Shown one piece after another: positions 42,783 to 52,406 of a DNA stretch of 64,000 bases. A program made the position numbers and the translations under genes. A model generated the notes under the pieces. It was not told where the DNA came from. It made no database searches and saw only the letters and a program-made list of their open reading frames with translations. This DNA comes from Prevotellaceae bacterium (lineage in GTDB: Bacteria > Bacteroidota > Bacteroidia > Bacteroidales > Bacteroidaceae): assembly GCA_019420585.1 (NCBI GenBank), contig JAHZGX010000012.1, positions 6,334-70,333 of the forward strand, given 5' to 3'. Position 1 is the stretch's first letter; each line of letters starts with the position of its first letter.

Positions 42783-45059
42783 TTACTCTGTGGGGAAGGG
42801 CAGGTACCAGTGCTTGGGAGACTGGCTCAGGTAATTGTACAAGCCCATATCCATCTCTCCTCCACGCTTGGCAACACGCTTGGCCAAGTAAGAGGGATCA
42901 CCACGACGCAAGGAGACGCGGGCAAGATCAGAGAATCGACTGCCCTCGAAAGCGAGTTCCAGACCGCACTCATCCACGATGAGGTCTTCCACGGCCTCTA
43001 TCACATAACCACGAACAGTCTCATCGTCACCATAGATATCCTCCTTGGTAACTGTCCTACCATGGTTCTCCTTAATTTTCTTGGCCACCTGATCCACATA
43101 GTTGTACACGCTCTCCACACCACTCTGTGCACGCTCGTCATAGCGGACACGGCCACAGCCATTCTGGTGGATACCAACCGTCACATAAAAGTCAGAAATT
43201 GAACTGGTAGGATAACGAGTCATTGTCGTACTAAAGCCATACATTGATGTCTTCGAAACGATAGTATAACCGGAACTCATTGGCTCCATGTAATAGGTAT
43301 TGAAGTTCAAGAACGGCTCCACGCGGCTCTTCTCCAACTCACGATGATCCAGATAATAACATGTCCGGTCGTACGCAGAAGCATAGTTCTTACGGAGGAC
43401 CACCGAGGAATCAAGAACACCATGGTTCTTGATATCATCAGGCTCAATACCATAAGCTGCATAGGCATCTATCACATCCTTCTGCAGCAACTCAGCAATC
43501 TCGTATACAGCATGCCCACCTTGTGCAGGGATGGTATCGATATCCAACTCTTCATCAGTATTGATCCAGCGGTAAAGCACCTTTTCCGGTTCATAATCCT
43601 CCTCTCTGGGATACCAATAGTCATTCTGGCAAAGCCCGTTCTTCAGGATTGCGAAAGCATAACTGGGATATCCGGCACGATTGAGCGCCTCGGCAAAACG
43701 CAGCCACACCTGAGAGCGGCGATACACCACAGGGTAAACCGTAGAGAAGGAGTAACCGGGATTTTGCTTGCTCACGAATGTACCGTAAACCCTGTCATTG
43801 CCCAGCCTGCCAACATACTGCTGACCATCAACGTCCATTATCCAGGAACGACGGGCATCACCGATACCGGGCATCACTTCCAGTGAAAGGAAAGGATTGT
43901 TGGAATCACCAATATAAACCTCATACTTCTGAGAGTCACAGAGAGCATCATAGCCCTTACTTGCCACCAACTGACGCTCGAAATTCAAGGTCAAAGCCAC
44001 TTGAGAACTCACATCATCACCGGAACCGGAAGTAGAAGTACGAGGCTCAAAACCGAAGAGGCGGCTGATGTCTGTATTCACATTACCATCCAACTTACCC
44101 TTGTTACTGGGAATACAGGTGATAGACTCATAGAATCTACTGTTCTCATATTTTTCATTATAAGGGGTGGCATTATAGATATATGTTGGCTGATCCTCTC
44201 CCTCTCGCATGTTGGCACGAGAATAGTATGACGTGAGCAATGGTCCACCATTTTCATCATTAAGGAAATTATAATAGTGGAGGGCTGCCTCACGGCACGA
44301 AGCCTCGTCACCCTTCATGAGGTAAAGGTCACCCAGCACAAGGCTGACGGGAAACATCACCTTGGAACTATGACACACGAAATTGCTATTGGTAGGATCG
44401 GTGTCACCATACATGTTATAGAAAGGGAAACCATAACGGCGCTCCACGTATTCCATGGAAATCAGGTCGCTGCCCAAAAGGTCGACAAGATTGCCGGCAT
44501 TGGCCATCTGACGGTTGGGGTTGTTGGCCATGCCGTTGATGGCATCGGTGGTGAGCAGGGGCTCCTTGTAGAAGGGAACCTCACCGTAAGCATAGACAAG
44601 TTGCATGTACACCCACGCACGGATGGCCTGCACCTGAGAATACTCACGTATCATATACTTGCGGTCAGTACCTGTGGTGCGGAAGGTGTCGCACTGCGCA
44701 ATGTAAGCATTGCAACTGTTAATCACATGATAATAATCACTGATGCGCAAATACTTACAAGCACCGTCCTGATACTTGTCCTCGTAACCATTCTGACCGA
44801 AGTTCAGAATGGCTGCTATAGTGTCACTGACATATCCGGTTCCATCCACAAGGTCAGCGCGGCACTCATTAAGAATCACATAGCGCTCGGCGATGTTCTG
44901 GAGAGATTTAACAATGCCCCAGTAAGAGTACAGCGTATCGCTCGCCACCTTATATGAGTGACGCTCGCTGTCGGGTGTAAGCATGTCCTCGCACGACGTT
45001 GTGAGCATGCCCAGGGTCATGCAGAAGACAAGCAGGCTTATAATAGACTTTGTTTTCAT
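42783..45059 (-). CDS. SusD/RagB-family nutrient-binding lipoprotein (module 2)
   Basis: A 758-residue surface lipoprotein that caps its SusC partner and binds the glycan or peptide. The signal peptide ends in a lipobox (MTLGMLTTSCEDMLTPD, Cys at 23). The N-terminal TPR-like region shows YSYWGIVKSLQNIAERYV and REYSQVQAIRAWVYMQLVYA, then YGEVPFYKEP, the typical SusD phrase. The C-terminal part has SQVWLRFAEALNRAG and VDECGLELAFEGSRFSDLAR. At 758 residues it is longer than most SusD proteins (500-650), with extra sequence in the middle. It follows its SusC by 24 nt. Confidence 0.95.
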   Translation of the reverse strand: MKTKSIISLLVFCMTLGMLTTSCEDMLTPDSERHSYKVASDTLYSYWGIVKSLQNIAERYVILNECRADLVDGTGYVSDTIAAILNFGQNGYEDKYQDGACKYLRISDYYHVINSCNAYIAQCDTFRTTGTDRKYMIREYSQVQAIRAWVYMQLVYAYGEVPFYKEPLLTTDAINGMANNPNRQMANAGNLVDLLGSDLISMEYVERRYGFPFYNMYGDTDPTNSNFVCHSSKVMFPVSLVLGDLYLMKGDEASCREAALHYYNFLNDENGGPLLTSYYSRANMREGEDQPTYIYNATPYNEKYENSRFYESITCIPSNKGKLDGNVNTDISRLFGFEPRTSTSGSGDDVSSQVALTLNFERQLVASKGYDALCDSQKYEVYIGDSNNPFLSLEVMPGIGDARRSWIMDVDGQQYVGRLGNDRVYGTFVSKQNPGYSFSTVYPVVYRRSQVWLRFAEALNRAGYPSYAFAILKNGLCQNDYWYPREEDYEPEKVLYRWINTDEELDIDTIPAQGGHAVYEIAELLQKDVIDAYAAYGIEPDDIKNHGVLDSSVVLRKNYASAYDRTCYYLDHRELEKSRVEPFLNFNTYYMEPMSSGYTIVSKTSMYGFSTTMTRYPTSSISDFYVTVGIHQNGCGRVRYDERAQSGVESVYNYVDQVAKKIKENHGRTVTKEDIYGDDETVRGYVIEAVEDLIVDECGLELAFEGSRFSDLARVSLRRGDPSYLAKRVAKRGGEMDMGLYNYLSQSPKHWYLPFPTE

Positions 45060-45083
45060 AATCTTATATCCTTTGCTCTTTGA

Positions 45084-48000
45084 TTACAAGTTAATTGACA
45101 CACCCACGTTGAAACTACGTCCGTTGGGAATCAAACCGGTGTCGATGCCCTGATAGAGCACGCTGTTGCGACAACTCATCTCGGGATCTGTGCCCAGATA
45201 CTTGGTCACGGTGAACACGTTGTTGGCCTCACCCCAGACCTTCAAACCCAGCAGCCAACTGTTGCTGTAGGGAATCTTGTAGGTCAAACGGATGTTCTTC
45301 AACTTCAGGTAACTGCCATCCTCTATCCAGCGGTCAGACATACGCTCGTTGTTACGCCAGTCATCACTATAGGTATAGCATGCCTTAGGCATATCGGTAG
45401 TCTGTCCCTCATAAGTCCAGCGGCGCATGGCTGCTGTAGTCTGATTGTATGTGGTGTTCAGACCTTCGAGTTCAGAACGCTGGTAATTGTAGATATCATT
45501 GCCCAGGCTGTACTTGAAGTTGGCGTCAAGACGCAGGTTCTTCCAAGTGAGGCTGGTGTAGATATTACCGTAGATGTCAGGATTGGGGTTACCGATAACC
45601 ACACGGTCAGCATCATCAATGACACCATCGCCGTTCTGGTCAACAAACTTCACATCACCAGCCTGGAAGTTGTAATACCTCTTGTTCTCGTTAGCCAGTC
45701 CGGTGGGATACTTCAGATAACCCTGTGCACCGGCCGTGCTGGCTGCCTGATCATCCTTAAGGATTCCATCGGTCTGCCAGCCATAGAAACTGCCAACTGC
45801 ATAACCTACTGCTGTCAGGACGTTATCCTCGCCGTATACGCTGCTGGTGTAACCATGGATAGTCTGCTTGTGACCTCCGTTGACATCACTCAAGTTGATG
45901 GTATTGGATTTTCCACCAGGTAACTTGGTAACTTTGTTGTTGTAATGTCCCAAGGTTGCACCGAGTTCCCACTTCCAATCTTTCTTGTTGATGAGGGCTG
46001 CATTCATGCTTACCTCCACACCCTTGTTCTTCAACTGGCCTTCATTGGTCCAGTACTTGTTGGACATACCGGAGATGTAAGGCAGGTCGCGCAGAGTGAG
46101 CAGGTTGTCGGTCTTGTGCCAATAAAGGTCAATGCCAGCCTGCAGACGGTTGTTGAGGAAACTACCCTGGAGAGCCACGTTGTACTTGGTGGTCGTCTCC
46201 CACTGGATGGTACTGTTCTCAATATTCTTCAGATAGAGACCTACCGTGTTGTGAGTCACGTTCACGCTCTCCCAATAGGTACGCGCTGCGTAGTAGTCGA
46301 GGTCGTCATTACCACTCTGATCCACACCGGCAGTCAACTTCAGGTAGTTGATGCCCTTGGTGGTCTTGAACCAAGGCTCGTTGGTGATAACCCAACCCAA
46401 CTGCAGAGAGGGGAATATGCCCCAACTCACGCCACATGCCTGGAAACCATCCTTGGTATCACTGCCAAAACGGCTGCTGGCCTGAGAACTTACCGTGAAA
46501 TCGGCAAAGTAGCGATGCTTGTAATTGTAGTTGGCATCGAAGTAGTAAGCCATGTCTATCCAGTTGTCATTGGTGCCACCATAGTTGATGTACTTCATGT
46601 TCTTGGACAGGATGGGCAACTTGTCGTTCTCATTGCTGTATCCCTGCATGTAGTTGTAACTATAGGAATAGTTGTTGTAGCGCCAGCCGCCATACACATT
46701 TATATAATGTGCGCCGTAGGTATTCTCCCAGTTGAGCCGCAAATCATTCTGCAAGGTTGTGGCCTTGGAGAAGAACGTCTTCTGCACGCTGGTCACGCTG
46801 CCCAAATCCTGCAGATAGTAAGACGTAGTACCACTGACAGGAAGGAAGTACTTCTCGTTTCCACGATTCATGTTGAAGTTGAACCGGTCGCTGATGGAGA
46901 AGGTCTTGGTCACCTGATAGGTGGGCTTCACATTCAAATTGATTTGCGTGGTCTGGGCATAGTTCTTATTGTTGCCTTCGCCATTCTTCAGAATCCAATA
47001 AGGATTGCGGAGAGCCTCATTCATTACATCAGAACCTGTGTTGATGTAGTTGGAGAAGTTGAACGGGTTTTGCAACAACGTACCGCCATTGGCACCATAC
47101 TTGCCGGCATACTCGTGAGAAAGTCTCAGGCGGTCAGAAGCATAGGTATCAGTGGCATCCTCGTCATAGTAATAAGCATAAGGGCTGATGAAAGGAGCCT
47201 GGATAAGACCAAGAACATTGGTTGAACCGATGTTCTGCATGGAATAGTCCTCACTCCATCCATTGTCCAGAATGTTGTAACTGTTCTGGCTGTATGCAAT
47301 GTCCAGTTCCGTGCTCACCTTTGAGAACACCTTGATGTCGGTATTGAAGCGCAGGTTCAAACGGTTCATGTCAGTACCCTCACCTGTGCTCTCACTCTTA
47401 GTGTAACCCAGAGAAAGGTCGTACATACCGATTTCGTCACCACCCTCCACACTAATCTTGTAGTTCTGGGTCATGGCATTGCGGTACATGTCCTTCTGCC
47501 AGTCCGTGTTGTTGCTGAACACCTTGCGGTAATAGTTACTGGGGCTCTTGTCAAGGAACGCATATGAATCCAGCGAGCTGTTTTTGTTGTTCTTGACAGT
47601 GCTTACCAAATCGCTCAGATAAGCAGAATACGAGTCACCACCCATGACATCCAACTTCTTGGGTGTGAGTTCTACACCACCATAGACACGCACGTTAATC
47701 TTGGTGGCCATGCTTTTGCCTCGCTTCGTGGTGATGACAATGGCACCGTTTGCACCCTTGGCACCATACAGCGTGGTGGCATTCTTTATAACCTGCACAC
47801 TCTCCACGTTCTCGGGATCAAGTCCCAAAAGGATATTGTTATAAAAACCCTCATGCATGGTAGTGCGGTCATACTGTGTATCAATGATGTTCCCATCCAC
47901 AATGATGATGGGCTGAGTGTTTGCATTCAGTGAATTGATACCACGTATGGTCATGTACGAACCAATGCCAGGTAGGCCATTGCGCTTGGTGGTGTAGATA

Positions 48001-48515
48001 TCGCCGCCCAACCTACGCTCGATGTCATCGTCAATGCTCACGCTGCTGGTCTCGTCCAGGACTGTCTTGCGCTGTGAGGTGATGGATGTACCCTCAGTGT
48101 AATAGGAATTAAACTGAGTGGTCATCAGAGATGCGTCCGCCACGCCATTCTTCACGGCAGCCTGCAGGGGATTATAGCCCTCGGCATATACATACACAGC
48201 ATCGGAAAACTCAGGTATGTCCAACTTATAGGTACCGTCCTCCTCTGTCAGTGTTGAATAGGCTTCAAGTCCCAAGGCCTGGATGCGCACGCCGCCCATG
48301 GGATCGCCAGTGGCATTGTCAGTGACCTTACCTGTCACGCTCTTAGTCGGATACTTCTTTACCTTCTTGGTCTTGGCAATACGACGTACGGAAACCGTAT
48401 CGCCATCCTCTGCCTGTGCATACACGCTAGGGATGCTCAGGCCGGAAAGCATCAGCACGCACAGACCTGCGCCCAAGGCCCTGTGCACGAACATATGATT
48501 GAAAATATTATTCAT
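45084..48515 (-). CDS. SusC/RagA-family TonB-linked outer membrane protein (module 2)
   Basis: A 1143-residue TonB-dependent transporter. The order is: signal peptide (ALGAGLCVLMLSGLSIPSVYAQ), a carboxypeptidase-like domain (KSVTGKVTDNATGDPMGGVR), a plug with GSYMTIRGINSLNANTQPII, the SusC-type NVESVQVIKNATTLYGAKGA and ANGAIVITTKRG, and a long beta-barrel with NPDIYGNIYTSLTWKNLRLD and the C-terminal GRSFNVGVSINL. It is not a close copy of the other SusC here, so it likely takes a different substrate. It starts 9 nt after the fasciclin lipoprotein gene ends, so the three genes of this module are tightly linked. Confidence 0.96.
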   Translation of the reverse strand: MNNIFNHMFVHRALGAGLCVLMLSGLSIPSVYAQAEDGDTVSVRRIAKTKKVKKYPTKSVTGKVTDNATGDPMGGVRIQALGLEAYSTLTEEDGTYKLDIPEFSDAVYVYAEGYNPLQAAVKNGVADASLMTTQFNSYYTEGTSITSQRKTVLDETSSVSIDDDIERRLGGDIYTTKRNGLPGIGSYMTIRGINSLNANTQPIIIVDGNIIDTQYDRTTMHEGFYNNILLGLDPENVESVQVIKNATTLYGAKGANGAIVITTKRGKSMATKINVRVYGGVELTPKKLDVMGGDSYSAYLSDLVSTVKNNKNSSLDSYAFLDKSPSNYYRKVFSNNTDWQKDMYRNAMTQNYKISVEGGDEIGMYDLSLGYTKSESTGEGTDMNRLNLRFNTDIKVFSKVSTELDIAYSQNSYNILDNGWSEDYSMQNIGSTNVLGLIQAPFISPYAYYYDEDATDTYASDRLRLSHEYAGKYGANGGTLLQNPFNFSNYINTGSDVMNEALRNPYWILKNGEGNNKNYAQTTQINLNVKPTYQVTKTFSISDRFNFNMNRGNEKYFLPVSGTTSYYLQDLGSVTSVQKTFFSKATTLQNDLRLNWENTYGAHYINVYGGWRYNNYSYSYNYMQGYSNENDKLPILSKNMKYINYGGTNDNWIDMAYYFDANYNYKHRYFADFTVSSQASSRFGSDTKDGFQACGVSWGIFPSLQLGWVITNEPWFKTTKGINYLKLTAGVDQSGNDDLDYYAARTYWESVNVTHNTVGLYLKNIENSTIQWETTTKYNVALQGSFLNNRLQAGIDLYWHKTDNLLTLRDLPYISGMSNKYWTNEGQLKNKGVEVSMNAALINKKDWKWELGATLGHYNNKVTKLPGGKSNTINLSDVNGGHKQTIHGYTSSVYGEDNVLTAVGYAVGSFYGWQTDGILKDDQAASTAGAQGYLKYPTGLANENKRYYNFQAGDVKFVDQNGDGVIDDADRVVIGNPNPDIYGNIYTSLTWKNLRLDANFKYSLGNDIYNYQRSELEGLNTTYNQTTAAMRRWTYEGQTTDMPKACYTYSDDWRNNERMSDRWIEDGSYLKLKNIRLTYKIPYSNSWLLGLKVWGEANNVFTVTKYLGTDPEMSCRNSVLYQGIDTGLIPNGRSFNVGVSINL

Positions 48516-48524
48516 AATCTTTAT

Positions 48525-50462
48525 TTATTCGTTGGGGTCAACAACTATTACGTCTCCGTTCTCTTTGCTCTTCAGAATAATCTGGTCGATACAGATGGGA
48601 AGGATATAACCTTTATGTCTGTCGCTCGCGCTGGGATTACTATTGATAAGCAGGGTGGGATAACTATAACGGAGGTTCTTGTAAGAATAGGGGAACTCAA
48701 AGTCCTCTGCCACTGTTACAGTATCAACACACAAACCTTGGGTCGTGCAGGACACCCATTTACTCTGGACATCACGAGAACCACCATTGTTGTAACGCAC
48801 GCGTGCCTGGAACTTGTTCATGTTCTTCTTAGCCACGGAATCCACATACAGGGAATCGTAGTACGAAGAGTCAATGACACCTGCATCAGCAATCATCTTG
48901 TAGTAGTAGGGAACCACCACCACCTGGATATCATACTTGCCACTCATGACCTTTGCATTGGGAACATAAGCACCAGCATAGTTTCCATAGAGAGCCACCT
49001 CTACCAATGCACCCGAAGATGCGCCGGGATTTTCAAGCAGATAGAAGTTGTTGTTGCTGACCTTACCATACTTGGAAGTGATGTCCTTATAATTCTCATT
49101 GTTGAAAGTTTGGGATGACGTTCCGGAACCAGCCTTGTAATAAGCGCTGTTGGAAGTGTTGTAGAACATATAGTAACCCATCTCCACAACCACATCGGGC
49201 TTATAGAACTCTATAGGATAATTCCAAGAGTCCACAAGATAGCCGTATCCGTTACTCATCTTGACCTGGGTACCCTCAAAGAGAGATGTCTTGTCCCACG
49301 TGGGTGTGTTGCGAAGTGTGTCACCCACAGAATTGAGGAAATACTGAGCAGAGGCACCCTTGGTGGGAATGAACGTTTCCAGTTCCCACACCGGGCCTTC
49401 CTTCTGACCGTCAGGCTTGCCTTGCTTGTGGACATTGAACACCAAAGGACTCACGATGTCCATGTTGATGCTCATTTCAGCCAAAGAGTCTGGATTCAGC
49501 CCGCTATACACCAAAGTTGTACCCTGTGTACCTTTCTGCTTGTCTTCGTAAGAAGTTGCATAGTTGTAATAAGGCTTCAACTTGTTGTATGCCTCAGTCC
49601 ATCCGGCATCTGTTGGAATGACCATCAGATAAGAAGAATCCTCCAACTGAATCGGCTCACCGAAACTCTTCTCAGCCATCATCCAACTATCTGCTCCGGT
49701 ATTGGGAAGATAATAAGTGGTGCTGAGCATACGATTGGAAGTGAAATACACACTATCCACATAAGTGGGATTACCGTTCTCGTCTGGACGTCCCTCGATG
49801 CTAGATCCGGCAGAGAAGTAAGTGGTGTCCCTGGCAATCACGTAATCACGCATGGTGGTTGTGGTACCACCAAACTTCAGATACTCATACAGGTTATAGT
49901 TGAACTGCGTCACACCCTTCAGTGTGTGGAGTGTACCATTGACAGCAGCCACATTCTTCAGATTGAGAGCCTCGTTCTGGAAAGTCCCCTTCCCCTTGTC
50001 GAATATCAGGTTCTTGCCATTGATGGTCTTTACCGTGTCCACATCCGTGCCGGAGAAGGTGTGTCTCCACAAAGCGATGTGGTTGCCGATAAACTGTTGC
50101 TGAAGGTTGTAGCCGTCTGTTTCAGCCATGTCAAGGAGGCGCTGGTACTCATCATCACTGATTGCGCTGTTCTCTGGAGCCCACACAGTGTTTACCTGAC
50201 CACCCTTGAGCACATCAGCATAGGTATAAGTGCTGACAGGATGTTTCTCATCACGGTAATATTTGGCACGCCTGGCAATCTCGGCAAAACGGCTCAAGTC
50301 CGGATTACTGGTGATTTGCTCCCACAGAGTCTTGGTGGCAACATTACCGTTATCACCGCCCTCATAGTGCTCATCCCATGTGTCGGAGCATCCGGGGACA
50401 GCCAAGATGGCTGTTCCCAGAATAACTGTTCCGATGTATTTGTTTAATTTCTTCTTTGCCAT
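48525..50462 (-). CDS. Fasciclin-domain lipoprotein (module 2)
   Basis: A 645-residue lipoprotein starting MAKKKLNKYIGTVILGTAIL at 50462; the signal peptide ends in LAVPGCSDTWDEHY with the lipid cysteine. The N-terminal 200 residues are a FAS1 domain: LWEQITSNPDLSRFAEIARR, VNTVWAPENSAIS and LKNVAAVNGTLHTLKGV, the last being the NG-x-hydrophobic-H FAS1 box. The remaining 400 residues have no clear family but contain beta-rich repeats ending with DRHKGYILPICIDQIILKSK. FAS1 domains mediate adhesion. Position directly ahead of a SusC suggests that it is a surface partner of the transporter, as the larger homologue is in module 1. Confidence 0.85.
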   Translation of the reverse strand: MAKKKLNKYIGTVILGTAILAVPGCSDTWDEHYEGGDNGNVATKTLWEQITSNPDLSRFAEIARRAKYYRDEKHPVSTYTYADVLKGGQVNTVWAPENSAISDDEYQRLLDMAETDGYNLQQQFIGNHIALWRHTFSGTDVDTVKTINGKNLIFDKGKGTFQNEALNLKNVAAVNGTLHTLKGVTQFNYNLYEYLKFGGTTTTMRDYVIARDTTYFSAGSSIEGRPDENGNPTYVDSVYFTSNRMLSTTYYLPNTGADSWMMAEKSFGEPIQLEDSSYLMVIPTDAGWTEAYNKLKPYYNYATSYEDKQKGTQGTTLVYSGLNPDSLAEMSINMDIVSPLVFNVHKQGKPDGQKEGPVWELETFIPTKGASAQYFLNSVGDTLRNTPTWDKTSLFEGTQVKMSNGYGYLVDSWNYPIEFYKPDVVVEMGYYMFYNTSNSAYYKAGSGTSSQTFNNENYKDITSKYGKVSNNNFYLLENPGASSGALVEVALYGNYAGAYVPNAKVMSGKYDIQVVVVPYYYKMIADAGVIDSSYYDSLYVDSVAKKNMNKFQARVRYNNGGSRDVQSKWVSCTTQGLCVDTVTVAEDFEFPYSYKNLRYSYPTLLINSNPSASDRHKGYILPICIDQIILKSKENGDVIVVDPNE

Positions 50463-50510
50463 AATTCTATTGAATTTATACAATATAATACTGTATGTAG
50501 ATTCTGTAGT

Positions 50511-52394
50511 TTACTGATCGTACTTTGACTTGTTCCACACAGGATTCTGCGGCAACTTGCCATCGCTTGCCTTCACGTCCATGTAGTAGACAGGACAATA
50601 GAGACCATAGCGGTTCTTGAATCTGTTCTTCAATGTGGTATAATAGTTAGAGTAGGCATTTCTCATGAAAGTGTCCACCATCTTTATCATACCCTTTTGG
50701 CCGTTGCCCACATGATGGTCATCGGTGCTTTCACGCTCATCGGCAGGCTCTGAAGCACTGTCGGAATTACGCTCTGCATAACGTACGAGGTCGAACCAAC
50801 GCTTACCCTCACCTATGAGTTCAATCTGACGCTCGTTAAGCACCATACGCACAATGTCGGAGATGGCATTGGCATTGCCGTTGGTAGAACCGGAATTCAG
50901 GTCTGTAGAAACAGGCTTTGACTCATTGTAGTTACAGAACGAACGGCGATGGATAGCATTGACAATATTCTTTGCCATGGTATTGTTGGAGGCTCCGCCA
51001 ATACAAGCCAGCGCTTCAGCCTTAATCAGCATCACGTCAGTCATGCGGTAGAGAATCCAGTTGTTCCAGTCATAGCCCGTCAATATTGCGCCGGTAATCT
51101 CACGATTGGTGCTTTGGCCTGTCCAAACCAATTGCGGTCTCGCCCATTTGATGCAGTAATAGGCACTCAAACCCGTACTGCTGGAAGAACTTGACGTCAT
51201 GATCTGATTCTGCACGCCCACCCACATACGTGAGTCATACTTGGCATTGCCCCAGCCGCCATAACACTGCCCGACAGCATCGGTGCTTACCTCCAAATGC
51301 GTTGAGTTGGTATAGCCATATAGATGCGAAACCAAAGTATTCTTCTGCTCACCCGATGAGAACTGCAACTCCAAGATACTCTCAATGCTGTTGCCTTGCC
51401 TGAATATCGCAGTCTGAGCCTCCATATCGGGAATTATAGACTGATAGACACCATCGAAGTCATTCTCAATCATATCACAATTGGCCAGTCCATAATTCTC
51501 TGTATCAACAAGTGTTGGGTTATAAGAACTGCTGAACCTATCCTCATTCTGCTTGGCAAGCGAAGCCAGGGAGAGATCTGCATAGTCAGCCGCCAGTTGA
51601 TAGTCACCCTTTACACTGTGAGCCACATAGCCCGTATCCACCTTCACAGTGTCCTCCAGGATACCACGTCCCTCATGCAGGGAGGCTCTCCAGAGATACA
51701 TGTCGGCCAACATGGCATAGATGGCACAGTTCGTAATCAGACCCTTGGAGTCGGAGTTGTTCGTAAAGCGGTTACGGGCCTGCCCCTTCACGCTCTCACA
51801 ATCAAGGATGATGGAGTCAAGCACCACCAACTGATTGGTAGGTCCAAAGGCCGACACCTGTCGGTCTGTATTGATGACACTCGTGGTGTAAGGCACATCC
51901 TTGAAAGCCCTGATCAGATAGAAATAGTTCAAGGCACGGAGAGCCTTCATCTCTGCACGCATCTGATACCATTCCGTTGTAGTGAACTGAGCATCCTTGA
52001 CAAGAATCTCATCACCATGGGCAAGCACCTTGTTACACAAGTTGATGGTTCTGTACACATCTCCCCAGTCAAATACTGTCATGCTGGAATCGGGCATACC
52101 CTTCATGATGTCATCATATGTGTCGTATTCCCCCATGTCTTTGTGGCGTCTTCTGTTCAGATTATAACTGTCAGAACGAAGGTCTCCCCAAACAGCCAGA
52201 CGCGTGATTGTTCCGGCCATCTGGTGGTAAGCGCCATAGCGCACGCCTTCCAGGTCGTTCTTGTCCTCCCAGAATTCTTCTTCCACAACCTTGTCCTGAG
52301 GATACACGGTCAGCCAATCCTCGCAGGATGCAGCCGTGAAAGCGAGCAACCCAAGCAGGCAGGAAGACATTGATATATAAATCTTACTTTTCAT
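50511..52394 (-). CDS. SusD/RagB-family nutrient-binding lipoprotein (module 1)
   Basis: A 627-residue SusD with lipobox LLAFTAASCEDWLTVYPQD (Cys near residue 24). The N-terminal phrase DWLTVYPQDKVVEEEFWEDK and the helical repeats (RTINLCNKVLAHGDE, AEMKALRALNYFYLIRAFKD, VPYTTS) are typical, and the C-terminal half has RMTDVMLIKAEALACIGGAS, VLNERQIELIGEGKRWFDLV and RYAERN. It follows its SusC by 12 nt and precedes the second fasciclin gene by 48 bp, so both modules are probably on one transcript. Confidence 0.95.
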   Translation of the reverse strand: MKSKIYISMSSCLLGLLAFTAASCEDWLTVYPQDKVVEEEFWEDKNDLEGVRYGAYHQMAGTITRLAVWGDLRSDSYNLNRRRHKDMGEYDTYDDIMKGMPDSSMTVFDWGDVYRTINLCNKVLAHGDEILVKDAQFTTTEWYQMRAEMKALRALNYFYLIRAFKDVPYTTSVINTDRQVSAFGPTNQLVVLDSIILDCESVKGQARNRFTNNSDSKGLITNCAIYAMLADMYLWRASLHEGRGILEDTVKVDTGYVAHSVKGDYQLAADYADLSLASLAKQNEDRFSSSYNPTLVDTENYGLANCDMIENDFDGVYQSIIPDMEAQTAIFRQGNSIESILELQFSSGEQKNTLVSHLYGYTNSTHLEVSTDAVGQCYGGWGNAKYDSRMWVGVQNQIMTSSSSSSTGLSAYYCIKWARPQLVWTGQSTNREITGAILTGYDWNNWILYRMTDVMLIKAEALACIGGASNNTMAKNIVNAIHRRSFCNYNESKPVSTDLNSGSTNGNANAISDIVRMVLNERQIELIGEGKRWFDLVRYAERNSDSASEPADERESTDDHHVGNGQKGMIKMVDTFMRNAYSNYYTTLKNRFKNRYGLYCPVYYMDVKASDGKLPQNPVWNKSKYDQ

Positions 52395-52406
52395 GTCAAC
52401 TTAATT

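Noticed and set aside
45945..47225. Long plus-strand open frame of 426 codons inside the SusC gene
   Set aside because: It lies wholly antisense to a clear SusC, has no family match and no ribosome site; long antisense frames are common in genes of this composition.
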